Positions 35,820 to 46,798 of a stretch of DNA of 64,000 nt are shown here, piece by piece (the first letter of the stretch is position 1; every line of letters begins with the position of its first letter). Made by a program: the position numbers and the translations under genes. Source of the stretch: Clarkia xantiana subsp. parviflora (lineage: Eukaryota > Streptophyta > Magnoliopsida > Myrtales > Onagraceae). The DNA lies in contig JAPTYO010000005.1 of NCBI GenBank assembly GCA_036873135.1, forward strand, positions 8,162,166 to 8,226,165, in the 5' to 3' direction. The notes beneath the pieces were generated by a model that had not been told where the DNA came from, did no database searches, and saw only the letters and a list, made by a program, of their open reading frames with translations.

Positions 35820-37786
35820 AGTCATCTAGACCAAATCAACCCCCAGTAAACCAAGGGAAGGGGGTCCGTGAAAGAGTTCACACTATCGTCGTCTTCAATC
35901 TAACATATCAGTCTTTTGAAAACGGTTATTCGATCGCAAATTACCGGAACAGGAATATTTTGAAAAATATGCATATCCGATCTTGGCTTTCCCAATGCCT
36001 TTTTTATTTTGAAAATATCCGACAAATTTACGCATACATATATAATTCTACTACACTTAGCAAATTATCACATCATGCCATAAAATCGGCCAAACCAAAC
36101 ATCATGCATACGCGTCATGCGTCTAATGTTTCGAGGAACTCATGCTAGCATATATAATTCTACTTTCAAGTACACTATCACATGCTATTACATCCTCAAC
36201 ATCCTAGCATGCGTGTCATACATGAAACTTCCATAAACATGCATAATTGGCGACTGGATTTTACTTTTAAAATATTAGGGGTTGATTTGCAATTCATGCT
36301 TACTATCAATCATGCGAATTTCTAGACATGAATCCTAGGCAATTCCTATCATCACAAAATGTCTATCATATTGCGCAAACCATATATTTAAATCCCATAG
36401 CATAGTTCACAATATGATTTCCTGCTAGCTTGACTTAGTCAAGTCGACGGTTCTAATTATATTAAAATATATATAGCCGAAAGTAAACAATTGCAATTCA
36501 GCCCACTAATTTAAACCAGTCCCTAAAACATGCATTTCCGAGATCCATCCCCATAATCGTAACCAGGCAATAAGGTTTATTTAAAATGTGGCATTTAAAC
36601 CTTTTGAGCACAGTTTAGGCTAATTTTAAAGTTCAAAACATTTGGATTATAAAAAATTTGACATCCTATTTTATTAAATTGACTTAAAAATTTCGGTACA
36701 GTCAATTTAAAATCTGGTTCGGTTCGGTCCAATAAATTCGGTTCGGGTTCGGTCCAATTAAAATCTGGTTCGGTCCGAATCGGTTTAATAAAATAAGTTT
36801 TCGGTTCGGTTCATCACTTAAAACCGGTTCGGTTTAGATTCACTTAGTTACTTAGGTCCAACCCTACCCATCTAGGTCGGTCCGATTAAGAAAACCCGGA
36901 TTGGTTTAACCCGCTTCGTTAACGCAAATTAGATTGGCCCATAAACCCTAGTGGGTTCGGCCAAAATACTTACTTGGGCTAAATAGTGTTTTAAAATCCA
37001 CCAAAAACTTAACTTAGCCCACAAGAAATATTAATTATGTAAAATAATTTCCAACATTGCTAATATATATATATAATTCGGCACTTATTATTAATATATA
37101 CATATAAATATTGTCAAGATTCTATCTTTAAGATGTAAATCAATTAACAATATAAATATATATATATAATTTGGCCAACATATATATAATTATTGTCAAA
37201 TATATGCTTAGGGATAAAATATATAGACAATATATTTTCTTAATCTTTTTAAGTAACTAAATCCTATCAATATATTTTTATCCCTATCTTTTAGCTAAAT
37301 ATATTGATAGTTTATATATTTTACTATATAATGTGAATTTTTTCTTTATCTTTCCAATTTATAGACGTATTTTCATCTTTAATAAAATTAAAATATGGTA
37401 ACCAATATATCTATACTAGGTCGGCCGAATTTTTCTTTCTTGCACCCTAAGAAATTAAAAAATTTACCTAACAATCACTAGGGTTTTCGGCAGAAAACAC
37501 CAAGAATTGGAAAAATTGTCAAATTTTAAGATAAAAAACCATTATGATCACGAATCCAAATTTTGTTCTCGATAAAACTCATCTTTTTCTTGAAGATCAT
37601 GAAGATCAAACTTAAATATGAACATGAAATTTTTGGAACCCCTTTAAAAACATGTAAAATCCAAAAATTTAAAGTTTTTAAAGATTAATAACACGAATAT
37701 GTGTTTAAAAATTTCGGTGTTCATCAAAAGTTCAAGAACACTAGTTTATCAGAATCATGAACTCCTAAACCTGGCTCTGATACCAC
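35820..37786 (-). mobile_element. Copia leader and primer-binding site (minus strand)
   Basis: Primer-binding site 37774-37786 (GTGGTATCAGAGC on the minus strand), followed on that strand by a non-coding AT-rich leader down to the gag-like region. About 1.6 kb of it (36100-37773) is the inverted partner of 30334-31995. Confidence 0.8.
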
Positions 37787-38396
37787 TGTTGGATTACGGG
37801 GACGTAATACTAGGAAACACTAAATTCAAGTATGTGCTAGTAATCACAATTAGCAGCGGAAGAATTCGCACATACCTTTAGTCGATTCCTTTGCCCAAGA
37901 TGTTATGGAGGGAGTTCACGATCCACCAGTCGGAACCTCGTGCAAGTTCTTAGAAAGAAGCCCCACGAAGTATAGCTCCACAGCAAATCCTCTGATTAGT
38001 TCTTCGTCGGGGACAAATCATCGGATTGATTGCTCGAAAGCAATTTGGCACACCCTTGGTGATGAACAAGGTCCGGCCAAATATTGTACTAAGGATTGAG
38101 GGAAATTTACTCCAATTTACTCTTAAGGAGAGTTTTGAATTGTATTGTGAAAATCCCAATACACCTCTATATACAGGAGGAATGGAGTAGACAAAAGTCC
38201 ACTCCATTCTATGTGGTATTAATATTCGGCCGACCACCTCCATGTATAAGGGAGGCCCAATTTTGGGCCTCTCATGTCATTAGTGAATTGTGTCAGGCCC
38301 AATTACCCTAATGTGACATTTACCCAATTGACTTAGGTAACATATACATATATTAAAGGGCTACTATTTACGGCGCCCGTACACCTTATGCCAACA
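37787..38396 (-). repeat. 5' LTR of the minus-strand Copia copy
   Basis: 610 bp. On the plus strand it begins TGTTGGATTACGGGGACG and ends CTTATGCCAACA. It includes GTAAATGTCACATTAGGG and the CCTCTATATACAGGAGG promoter-like segment (about 38163-38179). It is the best preserved LTR of this family here. Confidence 0.88.
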
Positions 38397-38583
38397 GAAT
38401 CAACGTTCCGCGGGCACTACAACACTCCTAACAGATGAGTAGCACGATAGCCGTCGTGTCCACCGGTCGCACGGAAAACCTCGTATGAATTATTCGGAGC
38501 GGGGATTGGATCGAAGACCAAATTCAGATGTGTTGGAGAACAACATATTAATAGGCACCCTCCCATTCCGGCGAGTGGGAGCT
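38397..38583 (+). mobile_element. 3' internal end of plus-strand Copia copy
   Basis: 187 bases homologous to 13234-13420 (ACGTTCCGCGGGC, CCTAACAGATGAGTAGCACG, CGGTCGCACGG), ending in GGCGAGTGGGAGC before the LTR. Confidence 0.8.
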
Positions 38584-39183
38584 GTAAGCATTTGGACTAT
38601 GGGTCGCCGTAATTGGGAGCCCATTAATTAAGTCCATGTACCTAAGAAATTAGGTAATGTCATATTAGGGATTTTGGGCTAGGCCTAAAATCCCAATTGA
38701 CATGTGAGGCCCAAAATTGGGGTTCCCTCCGTACATGGCCGGCCGACTTTAAGCTAAGGGTAAAGTTGATTTTTGTTCACTTTACTCCTCTTATAAATAG
38801 GGAGTTCTAGGAGGGTTTCATAACACAATGCTATTCCTCTCTTTCTAAGTGGTGAGATTAAAAGAAAACCCTCCTCCCTAAATATAAGCTAGTTCGGCCG
38901 AAACTACCAGGAGAAAAGGAGGTGTCAAATTGCATCGAGCAATTTACTCCAAGAGATCTATCTCGTGAAGAATCGACTGAGGCTTTGTTGCGAGGCATAA
39001 TCCGCGTAGGGCTTCTCTAACAGGAACCTCTACCGGAACCGTCCGGCGGATCGAGAACTCTCCTCAACGGTCATGGGCTACATGAAACATTATAGGTATG
39101 TGCACCTCATTCCGCTGCGTATTAGTTACCATGCACGTATCTAGGGTTTTTGTTTCTGTAGCATTAATCCCCTAAATCCAATA
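38584..39183 (+). repeat. 3' LTR of plus-strand Copia copy
   Basis: 600 bp, TGTAAGCATTTGGACTATGG to CCCCTAAATCCAATA; TATA box CTTATAAATAGGGAG at about 38789-38803. It ends directly against the Gypsy fragment at 39184. Confidence 0.85.
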
Positions 39184-39545
39184 CTCGGGCGGGAGCGACT
39201 CTTGAAAGGCTTTGACGAGCTCTTTCTCTTTGTCGTCTGATACTATTCTGAGTGTCCCCTACTTGGACGTATAGTCTCCTTATTTGAGTTAAGTCCTCCT
39301 ACATTTCCACAGGTTCCTTGTGATTGGTTATCGCCAAAAGGCTGAGACTGGGGTCTCAACCCTCCAAATAAAGCAATGATTATTTCTCTTTCGAATAGCT
39401 CTTCTGTGGTATGTTGAAGAGCTTTTCTGAAACAATCATAATATCCAGCCAAGGTTTCGTCAGGACCTTGGAGGTTTCACATCGTTTGGGCAATTTTATG
39501 TGGTTCCATGACTTTCTCGATCGTGCTCCTACAGACTGCATCAAA
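39184..39545 (-). pseudogene. Gypsy gag fragment
   Basis: Minus-strand pieces typical of a Ty3/gypsy gag domain: STIEKVMEPHKIAQTM (about 39535-39490), then LQGPDETLAGYYDCFRKALQ (39470-39415) and TTEELFEREIIIALFGGLRP (39410-39350), with a stop after the first block. It is cut at 39184 by the Copia LTR junction. Protease and pol are absent. Confidence 0.65.
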
Positions 39546-39599
39546 TGTTGGATCAATAATCGTCTGACCTGGCTTCTGGGGAATGCACTTTGAGGTCTC

Positions 39600-40293
39600 G
39601 CCTTCGATAACTCTACTTAGGTATCTATTTTACTTCAGGCGGGTACTTAGTTTCCTTTTGGATCCTCTGTGACGAGAATTTGCCCATAATTCCACGCCGG
39701 AGCTTCAGTCAGTAATGAAATATGAGAGTAATAATAAGTGTCTGTATCTATGGAAAATACTTAGGTATTTATAGGTTTAGCTTTTACCGACATTTACTGG
39801 CGGCAACCTTGCTTTGATTGGTTATCCTTAAGGGTGGCGACTGATCACGGTGATTGGTTAGAGGGACGGTGGCGGGTCGGCAGGTTACAAGCAGGCCGGC
39901 ACCTCAAATTTCCTTAGTAGGAAGGGTTTCTTCTGACAATGGTGACAAGCAAGTCGCCACCTTACCTTTCCTTAGGAGGAAGGGTTTCTTCTGACAATGG
40001 TGACAAACAGGTCGCCACCACACTTTTCCTTAGAAGGAAGGGTTTCTTCTAGAATTTGTAAAAAGTGAGTCGTCGCCCTTCTTCTTCCCTTCCGAGGAGT
40101 ATTCAGGGACGCCAATTCTTTACTTTTAATTGCTGGTCTTTAATTAGTGTAGATCTTGAAGAGAGAGTCGTCGACCTTTTACCTTTGTATTCTTGTGGTG
40201 AATATTTAAAGTCATCGACTTTGGAGTCCCGACTTTCAGAGAACTCAACTTATCTATCCTCGATTCTATACTCTTCTGAGTTAGTGTCTAACA
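39600..40293 (-). repeat. Gypsy LTR, inverted, diverged (left end approximate)
   Basis: On the minus strand it begins TGTTAGACACTAACTCAG (40293) and has a TATA-like box near 39768 (reverse of GTATTTATAGG). It contains three purine-rich AGGAAGGGTTTCTTCTgaca repeats of about 65 bp (39910-40050) alternating with TGGTGACAA(G/A)CA(A/G)GTCGCCACC. It shares blocks with the LTR at 4834-5660, so both come from one family. Confidence 0.55.
39915..40055 (-). repeat. 65-bp direct repeats in Gypsy LTR
   Basis: Three copies of a unit centred on ccttag(t/g)aggaagggtttcttctgacaatggtgacaa; related repeats occur at 5110-5250 in the plus-strand LTR. They probably belong to the U3 promoter region. Confidence 0.7.
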
Positions 40294-40452
40294 ATCATCA
40301 TTTTATATAATAATATAATAAATAAATTAAACATAATATATATATATATATATACATTAAAATAATATATTGTTTTAGTAAAAAATAGTTGATATATATT
40401 TTATTTTATTCTATTTCGATGTTTATAATTGACGGTTGTGCCACATGGTGAC
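40294..40452. repeat. AT-rich unit, left copy of a diverged duplication
   Basis: Together with 41097-41282 this matches 54893-55250 in order (ACATTAAAATAATAT, TTAGTAAAAAA, AATTGACGGTT, CGAAGT(C/T)AAAAAA, AATGACT(T/A)ATTA). The right copy lacks the hAT MITE. A third start of the unit is at 55251. No gene. Confidence 0.6.
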
Positions 40453-41088
40453 TAGGGCTGGCGATGGTGAGGGTATGGTGCGAATAGCACTAATAACATA
40501 ACCATACCATATTTTTTTCACTCATACCATAACCATAACCACTGCGATTATGATTCTTCATACCATAACCATAACCATGGTTTTTAACCACGATTAAACC
40601 ATTTAACCACAATCATTCAAACTACAAGAAAAGTAAACATACATTCATTGTTTCATACACGAAATCCAAATTAAACATAACTTCATTGTTTCATTTAATT
40701 AAAAAAAAAAAACATCTTCAATCACCTATCACTTGCGATCTTCGATCCTCATTCACCATCGCTTCCAATCGTGGTTACTTAATAAAAAGAAACATAGACA
40801 AAAAAAATGGTGGGTGGGAAAGGGAACGAAATAAGAATTATAATATTTGACTAAGTATAATAATAATGTGTATATATATAACAATATAAGTATTAGTAAT
40901 ATATGTATTAATATTATATATATAGAGGTGATGGTTATAACCGCGGTTATGGATTGAATACCATAAGCATAACCATAACCATTGCGGTTACAAGATTTAT
41001 CACCATAACCGCCCCTCACCATAATGCTGCGGCAAATGATTCGAATAACCATGGTTATTTGATTTTCACCGCACCATTGCCGACCCTA
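40453..41088 (+). mobile_element. hAT-type MITE with 8-bp target duplication
   Basis: 636-bp non-coding element with imperfect terminal inverted repeats (TAGGGCTGGCGATGGTG left; complement TAGGGTCGGCAATGGTG right). Flanked by the perfect 8-bp direct repeat ATGGTGAC (40445-40452 and 41089-41096), the hAT signature. Its subterminal regions are dense in ACCATAACCATAACC / GGTTATGG motifs. The homologous spot at about 55090-55110 lacks the element and is an empty-site match. Confidence 0.93.
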
Positions 41089-41233
41089 ATGGTGACATAT
41101 AAAAAAAAAAATTGAACCAGTAAACTATTCGAAGTCAAAAAAATATTAATTTTGATTCATATCATTATTTAACATACTTAATATTAAAAATGACTTATTA
41201 CGGCTCGTGTTATTATCTGACTTAGTGTAGAAG

Positions 41234-41237
<4 letters not shown>

Positions 41238-41282
<45 letters not shown>
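41238..41282. repeat. (TA)n tract at the Gypsy insertion site
   Basis: About 20 TA units; the Tat-like element inserted in this tract, and the tract continues on the other side at 54887-54902, so the exact 5-bp target duplication cannot be resolved. Confidence 0.9.
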
Positions 41283-41941
41283 TGTTGGATCCTTAGCTTG
41301 AGGGAGAGTCGGGTCCTGATGTATGCGCTTCAGGCCGTCGTGGTAGCGCGTCTTCGCACGTGCCGGGATACGTACGTCTTCGGATACCTGCACGAGGGGC
41401 AGTATCGCACACCACACAGAGGTGGGATGGAGTGCGATGAGCCCTGAGCCCTCTCTGAAGCTTAAATTAGGATTCTAGAGAGAGAAAGTTTTGAGAGAGG
41501 TCAGAGCTTTGGCGTCAACTTAGTTGTGAAATGAATGATCAAGACCCCTATTTATAGGAAACCTTGAAATCAAACAAGGTTTTGAACGATCCAACGTCGG
41601 TTTAGTTGTGAAAAAGTGAACCGGACGTGAACGAGCAAGTAGTTGACGTCGGAGAGTCTGTCACATGTCGTACGCGCGTATATAGGAGTCACGCGCATTT
41701 CTAGGCGTAATCCAGAGGTCGGGGTTGTTAGACAATCCCGACCTACGAATTATCCAGCAAACCGGATTCCGGACCGGATTGTTAGACAATCCGGACAAGT
41801 CCTATGCTTAGGGTACCCCTGCGCGTACCCCGGGCCGTTTTAGACTTGCGGGTGATTATTTTGGGATCGTTTAGTGGGTTTGACGTGTAGGTGAAGTCCG
41901 AATAATTATACAACGAACCCGAATCGGACGTATACCCATCA
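41283..41941 (-). repeat. 3' LTR of Tat-like element
   Basis: 659 bp; on the plus strand TGTTGGATCCTTAGCTTGAG to GTATACCCATCA. It contains the degenerated form of the U3 palindromes that are better kept in the 5' LTR, and a TATA box (CCTATAAATAGGGG on the minus strand, about 41564-41551). Confidence 0.92.
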
Positions 41942-42469
41942 TTTTCCCCCCGAGTCAAGTAATGGTGTGACCCTTTCTTGACTCCATTTTCGATAGAGTA
42001 TAAGTTCGGGTGTTACCTTGGTGTGGATTTACCGTCTGTCGGCGCGTGGGCCTCGATGTCGTGTGTCCCACCCTTCGTTTAATAGGGGTGACTATAGATG
42101 CTGATATGGTTAGCGTAGAAAATGTACGTATATGATATGTATATATGTAATGATGTAGGACTGTGTATACAACAAGGATGTGAGCATTAACGTGTGTATA
42201 GCCAAAGTATATGCATACACGTGCATAGACGTGTGTCATACGATGTCACGATAGTAAACATGTAGATATGATCATTTATAAGTATATACGATGGGGGTGT
42301 AAATATATGCATGTCGGAAACATGATAATAGACTTGTGACATGGATATGCAAACGGGCATACGTGTAAGCATGTATGTGCACGCGTGGGTGTATAAGCAT
42401 ATGTATGTTTCAATAACCCTACAAAAGAGTTAGAAAAAAGTATGGAGGTGATAGGGAATTACCCACATG

Positions 42470-42482
42470 TATATATAAAAAG
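42470..42482 (+). promoter_or_regulatory. TATA box of the antisense gene
   Basis: TATATATAAAAAG about 30 bases before a CT-rich start region (TTTCTCCTCACTTTACCTCC) on the plus strand. It sits 0.5 kb inside the 3' LTR boundary of a minus-strand element, so it is separate from the LTR promoter. Confidence 0.55.
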
Positions 42483-42499
42483 CGAGAGCATGAAAATTT

Positions 42500-45400
42500 C
42501 TCCTCACTTTACCTCCACATTTCAAGATTGTCTTCTCCCTTTTCTTGAGGAGTAAGTGACTTAGCACCCAAGCCACTCACCCACCCACATTGCACCACCA
42601 CCGGCCAACCACCAGTCACCGGAGGGACCAGCTTGTGGCGGCGGGACCAGCGGCGGCGGACAGCACAGCGGCGAGGGCGGCGGCGCACTGCGGGTCATCG
42701 GCGACGTGAGCTCCGGCGGCGAGAACGGGGCTTCCGACTTCAATTTTTGTGGTGATTCGTATTTTCGGGGTTGATTAAAACCATTTCCAGGTATGTAGGC
42801 ACCTTTACTTGCTTCAATTTGATCAATCCTTGTCTTGATTGAAACTTGACTATTCATGCCCACAAGGTGTTTGATGAAATGCCTAACACAATTCACTATG
42901 GAAAAAAGAGAATGAAAATGGTTAAGTGTTTTAGCTCTAGCATGTATAGGATAGGAGTGTTAGTTCCCATATTGATTGTCATCCTTGATTGCTTGATATG
43001 TTGGCATGATATGTATGTATATACTTGATGGCATAGTGATGTATGTAGCCATAATTGAATTTTCTATGTCCCCAAGTATGTATGAATGTGTCCATATCTT
43101 ACATGTGTTAGATAGCATAGACATATAGATAATAATGTCATGAATATGTTTTGCATCAATTACCTTAGATGTTCACCTTAGGCAATGCACGTGGATGTAA
43201 ATGCATGTAAGTGTACGTAGGCGTGCATAGGCATGCATGAGTGAGTATAGACACACATGGTCATGTATAGACACATATAGTCATGTGAGAACATATTTTG
43301 GTGTGTGCGGACGTATGTAGTCACGTGTAGGCGCGTGTAGGCGCGCGCGGGCCTATAGGTGCATATAGCCATGCACAATGGGGCATACACATGAGTAAAC
43401 CGTATAAGTGTTGGGACGAGGCCCTTACTGACATAGAGTTGCCCCCCGTATAGAGGATGTTCGCTATGTATTAGTCGAACACTTATATGCTTATGAGTAC
43501 GATGTTGCCCCCGAGTGGGGGAGGTTCGTTGTATGGTAGTAGTAGTTTTTGTTGCAATGAATATATGCGCGTGCGTTGAATATATTGTTGTTGTATCCTT
43601 ATAGGAGTTGTAGGGTGAGGAGCTGGCGCATCTGTCCTTAGGATTACCTTCTCGACTCGCAGGGTTTATCAATATGAGTAAGTCCCATATTCCAACTCCC
43701 TTAGTTAGTCATTGTTCTATTTCGGATTCGAATCCTGAGTCGGAGGATCCGGAGTCGTCTGGGCCAGAGTCCGTGGAGGATATATACTCTTCCCCCGAGT
43801 CGGAGCCTAACTCGGAATCGGGAGATCTTATCCAGACATTTGCTGGTAATGTATTGGACCAATATGACTATCAAATTTATGTCGATCGTTCTGGGCTTCA
43901 CCCTTTGGTAGAGGCGTTCTCTCCCTTTAATGTTGTTAGGGATGCAGATGTGGGGACACCTACTGTGCATCCGGCAGAGCTGTCTGCCGTATATACCTCC
44001 CAGATTCCAGAGGGTCTGCGCTTTTCTTACTGTCGGGACTTGTGTGGCTATTACAGGATTTCTCCCCTCGATCTTGCACCCTCCGGCCTCTGTTATTGGG
44101 CTTGCTTCTGAGTGTTATGCCATCAGCAGTCGTGGCATTATTCGACTCTGCTCTTCCGCTGCTTCTTCCGGCTCCAGCGTCCAGATGTGTCTGGTTTGTG
44201 TTCCATCTCTATCTGCTGGCCTTTGATGAAGGGGGGCGATTTTTTTACCTTGGGACAGGGGGAGGCGAAGTGGGATACTACCCTTCGCTTCGTTACTGTT
44301 GTCGACCGTTCCAAAGGCCGTTGGAGAAAGCATTATTTCTTTACTAATGACGTGGGGACAACCCGGCCTATTGTTCACAGTACCAAGCCTGATCCTGTGC
44401 CAAATTTTCGCGATTTTAGTGAGTCGGACAAAATAGGGATGAAGGTGATATACCGGGCGCACAAGGCGCACACCTATAGGGCTTTGTATCGCGTGACAGA
44501 GCAAGAATTGCGCGTGGCTGGGATTTGCACACCTCCTTCGGGAGGTCCTTCAGTACGTTGTGAATCTTTATAACTTCATTGTGTTGTGATGTATGCTGGT
44601 GTCATGGAAAAACTTCGCGCTTGCAGGCGGGTTCTACGAGTGGTGCTGTTCTCCCGTGCGGAGTGGCCATACGGATGTTTCCACTGTGCTCCAAGGCATG
44701 AAGCCTGGACGCGGGAAGGGAAGCGCGGGTAAGTTTTGTTTTTGTAGGATTGTTTTCCTTGTCTATGTATTACGTTTTTCTTCTAATCTTGTTTTACTTC
44801 TTTTGTAGGTCGGTCCCCGCTCGTGACTGAACGCGTTGCTGCAGCTGATACTCCGCCTCGGGCTAAGGCGAAACGTCCTGACTCTTACGTGCGGCCCTCG
44901 AGTGATCCTAAGCGCTCAAAATCTGGAGGAGGAGGAGGAGAAGCGTCGAAGACTCCCGTTAGCAAGGGAAAGGGAGTTGAAGGCCCAACTCGTACTCCCA
45001 GTATGTCCGCCCCCCGGTAGAGGAACCAGACGTCAGAGGAGGGTACTCCCCATTCAGGTATGTTGCTTGACTTTATTTCACTGCTATACTTGTCATATTT
45101 GTATCTTTTGTTTATCCTTTGCGTATGTTCGTAGGTGTTCCACCCCTTGGTGCACTCACCCATGTTGATTTGGTTTGTCCTGAGAAGGACTCTACTACTG
45201 GTGAGGAGTGGGCACCCTTTGCTATTGGAGGACCCTGTTTCCCCAAGGAGGCCAGTTTGACTACCCCCGAGGCGGGGGTACGCGTTCTTCAGTGGATTAT
45301 CCCTCATGGGGATCGGAGGGTTCGTCCTAGCGAGCCTGAGGGCGCGCAGTCGTATGCTGAGGGTGCTCTGGCGAGTCTTGCGCCCATGAGTATTTCTCTT

Positions 45401-46183
45401 TACTCTTTTATAACTTGTATGTATGTTTCTCCGTGTTGTCATTACTTGTTTATTTTTTAGCTTTGTATAATTCTTATAGGTCGCCGCTCAGATGGCGAAC
45501 CTTTCCTCCTTCGTGATTGAACTCGCGGAGGAGAAGAACGCGCTCTAGGATAAGTGCAAGATTGCTTGTCATGAGGCGGGGAGCGCGAAGGAGAGAGCGT
45601 GCTTCTTGGGTTCGAAGGTCGCTAATCTGAAGGCGGAGAGTTCTTACCGTCGGGCTCGAGTTGTTGCGCTCGAGTCTGAACTTGCTGCCCTTCAGAAGAA
45701 GGTTGTTGAGGATGGAGAGGCACATAACGTTGCCTTGCAGGCTGTGAGGGAGGGGGTTCAGGGGAGAGCAAGGTTGAAGGAGTTGCTGAGTATAAGGCCT
45801 CTGAGTCTTATCTTGAGGATATCCGAGCAGGAGCCGATGAGATGTTGTATGACTCCATTGAGGGTCTTATTGAGCAAGTATATTCCCTTGCCCCCGATCT
45901 AAGATTTGATTAATTGGGCCCGTATTCCACTTTTGTCGTTGGGCATGTGGATTCTTTACGTCTTAGGGACGGATCGTTCCTCCTGCTATTGTGGTGGATG
46001 TCACCCCGATTGTTGAGGCGAGTGCCCCTGCTGGTGTTGAGGCTGATACTCGTGAATACGAGTTAGTGTTCGATGATGATGGTGAGCCGCGTATAGTGGA
46101 GGGTACGTCTCATGGTGATGTTGTCCCGGGGGCATGTGGAGATGTTGTTGTTGCGGGTGTCCCTGACGTGGCGTCGGGTTGAT
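42500..46183 (+). CDS. Antisense accessory gene of the Tat-like element
   Basis: A plus-strand gene against the retrotransposon. A TATA box (TATATATAAAAAG, about 42470) precedes a GC-rich leader exon (about 42500-42790), a GT-AG intron (42791-43662) and the start ATG at 43674. Predicted later exons: to about 44550, then 44627-44728, 44809-45057, 45135-45389 and 45480-46183, with introns of 77-90 bp. The N-terminus is Ser/Glu/Pro-rich (about residues 15-60). The central part has KGRWRKHYFFTND and IPEGLRFSYCRDL, as in the uncharacterised plant 'putative gypsy type transposon' proteins (Pfam Transposase_28, from memory). The C-terminal part is coiled-coil (ARVVALESELAALQKKVVED). Damage: an in-frame TGA at 44109-44111, a stop near 45546, and frame changes. 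Biochemical function is unknown. Antisense additional ORFs between pol and 3' LTR are known in plant Tat-type elements. Confidence 0.7.
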
Positions 46184-46607
46184 TGATAGTTTTATCTGAA
46201 TTTTGTATATAGTTTTGGCTCCACTTGTTGGGTTGAAGTTTCTTTTTGGGTGTTATCCCTTTGAGCCCTTTATACTTATGTTTTTGTGTTTGACATTGTC
46301 GCATGGATCCTGTCATGAATGGTTTAGTAATGAATGATAATTTGGTAGTAATATTACATACCTTTGTTTGCATGATTGTCCATGTTGTGTGGACTATAGA
46401 GTAGAGTTAAGACTCGTCATCTTATTGGATGTAACATCCGTAGTTGCAGTTAGGACGCATATGTCCTTGCATTGCACGCCCCTCTTGGTTATACCAAGGA
46501 ATAGCGTGTTTGATATGTGTTAAACACATGTGTTGTTGGCTTTCCGCATCTCATGGGTAGTAGTGCGCAAGACTTTAGAGTGACACTTAGCATTTATGGG
46601 TAGTAAT

Positions 46608-46798
46608 TATGAATAGTGAGGATCTTGGATGAATATCAAAATGTATTAACAACCAAAATCAGTTTGTACAATTGGTAGATCAAGGTATATATAGGAGAAG
46701 AGAGCATCTAACTAACTAACTAACTTAGAGAGTAAGTAAGCTAGACTAGTATGCACAAATGTGTCAAGTATGGAATGTATGGAATATACATTCCTATA
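46608..46798 (-). repeat. 3' LTR of nested Copia
   Basis: 191 bp; contains AACTAACTAACTAAC repeats and GGTATATATAGGAG (promoter-like on the opposite strand). Confidence 0.92.

Larger units (their letters stand above)
31996..38396 (-). mobile_element. Minus-strand copy of the 0.6-kb-LTR Copia family
   Basis: Reading on the minus strand: 5' LTR 38396-37787, primer-binding site 37786-37774, leader to about 35820, a gag-like region (35806-35092), a long decayed middle, RT (33640-32292), then the inner half of a 3' LTR (32290-31996). RNase H, the 3' internal region and the U3 half of the 3' LTR have been deleted at the 32291 junction. It lies inside a plus-strand copy of the same family (29756-39183). 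The flanks GTTGT (31991-31995) and GAATC (38397-38401) do not match, so if it was a nested insertion, sequence has since been lost on the right. Confidence 0.8.

Noticed and set aside
42561..42896. Pro-rich minus-strand frame
   Set aside because: Shadow of the GC-rich leader exon of the plus-strand antisense gene; no homology.
43178..43672. 164-codon minus-strand frame rich in His/Tyr/Thr
   Set aside because: It covers the intron of the antisense gene with tgtaggcgcg-type microrepeats; its composition is that of the repeats.
44593..44808. Separate small gene at 44.6-44.8 kb
   Set aside because: It is better explained as exon 44627-44728 of the antisense gene plus part of the following intron.
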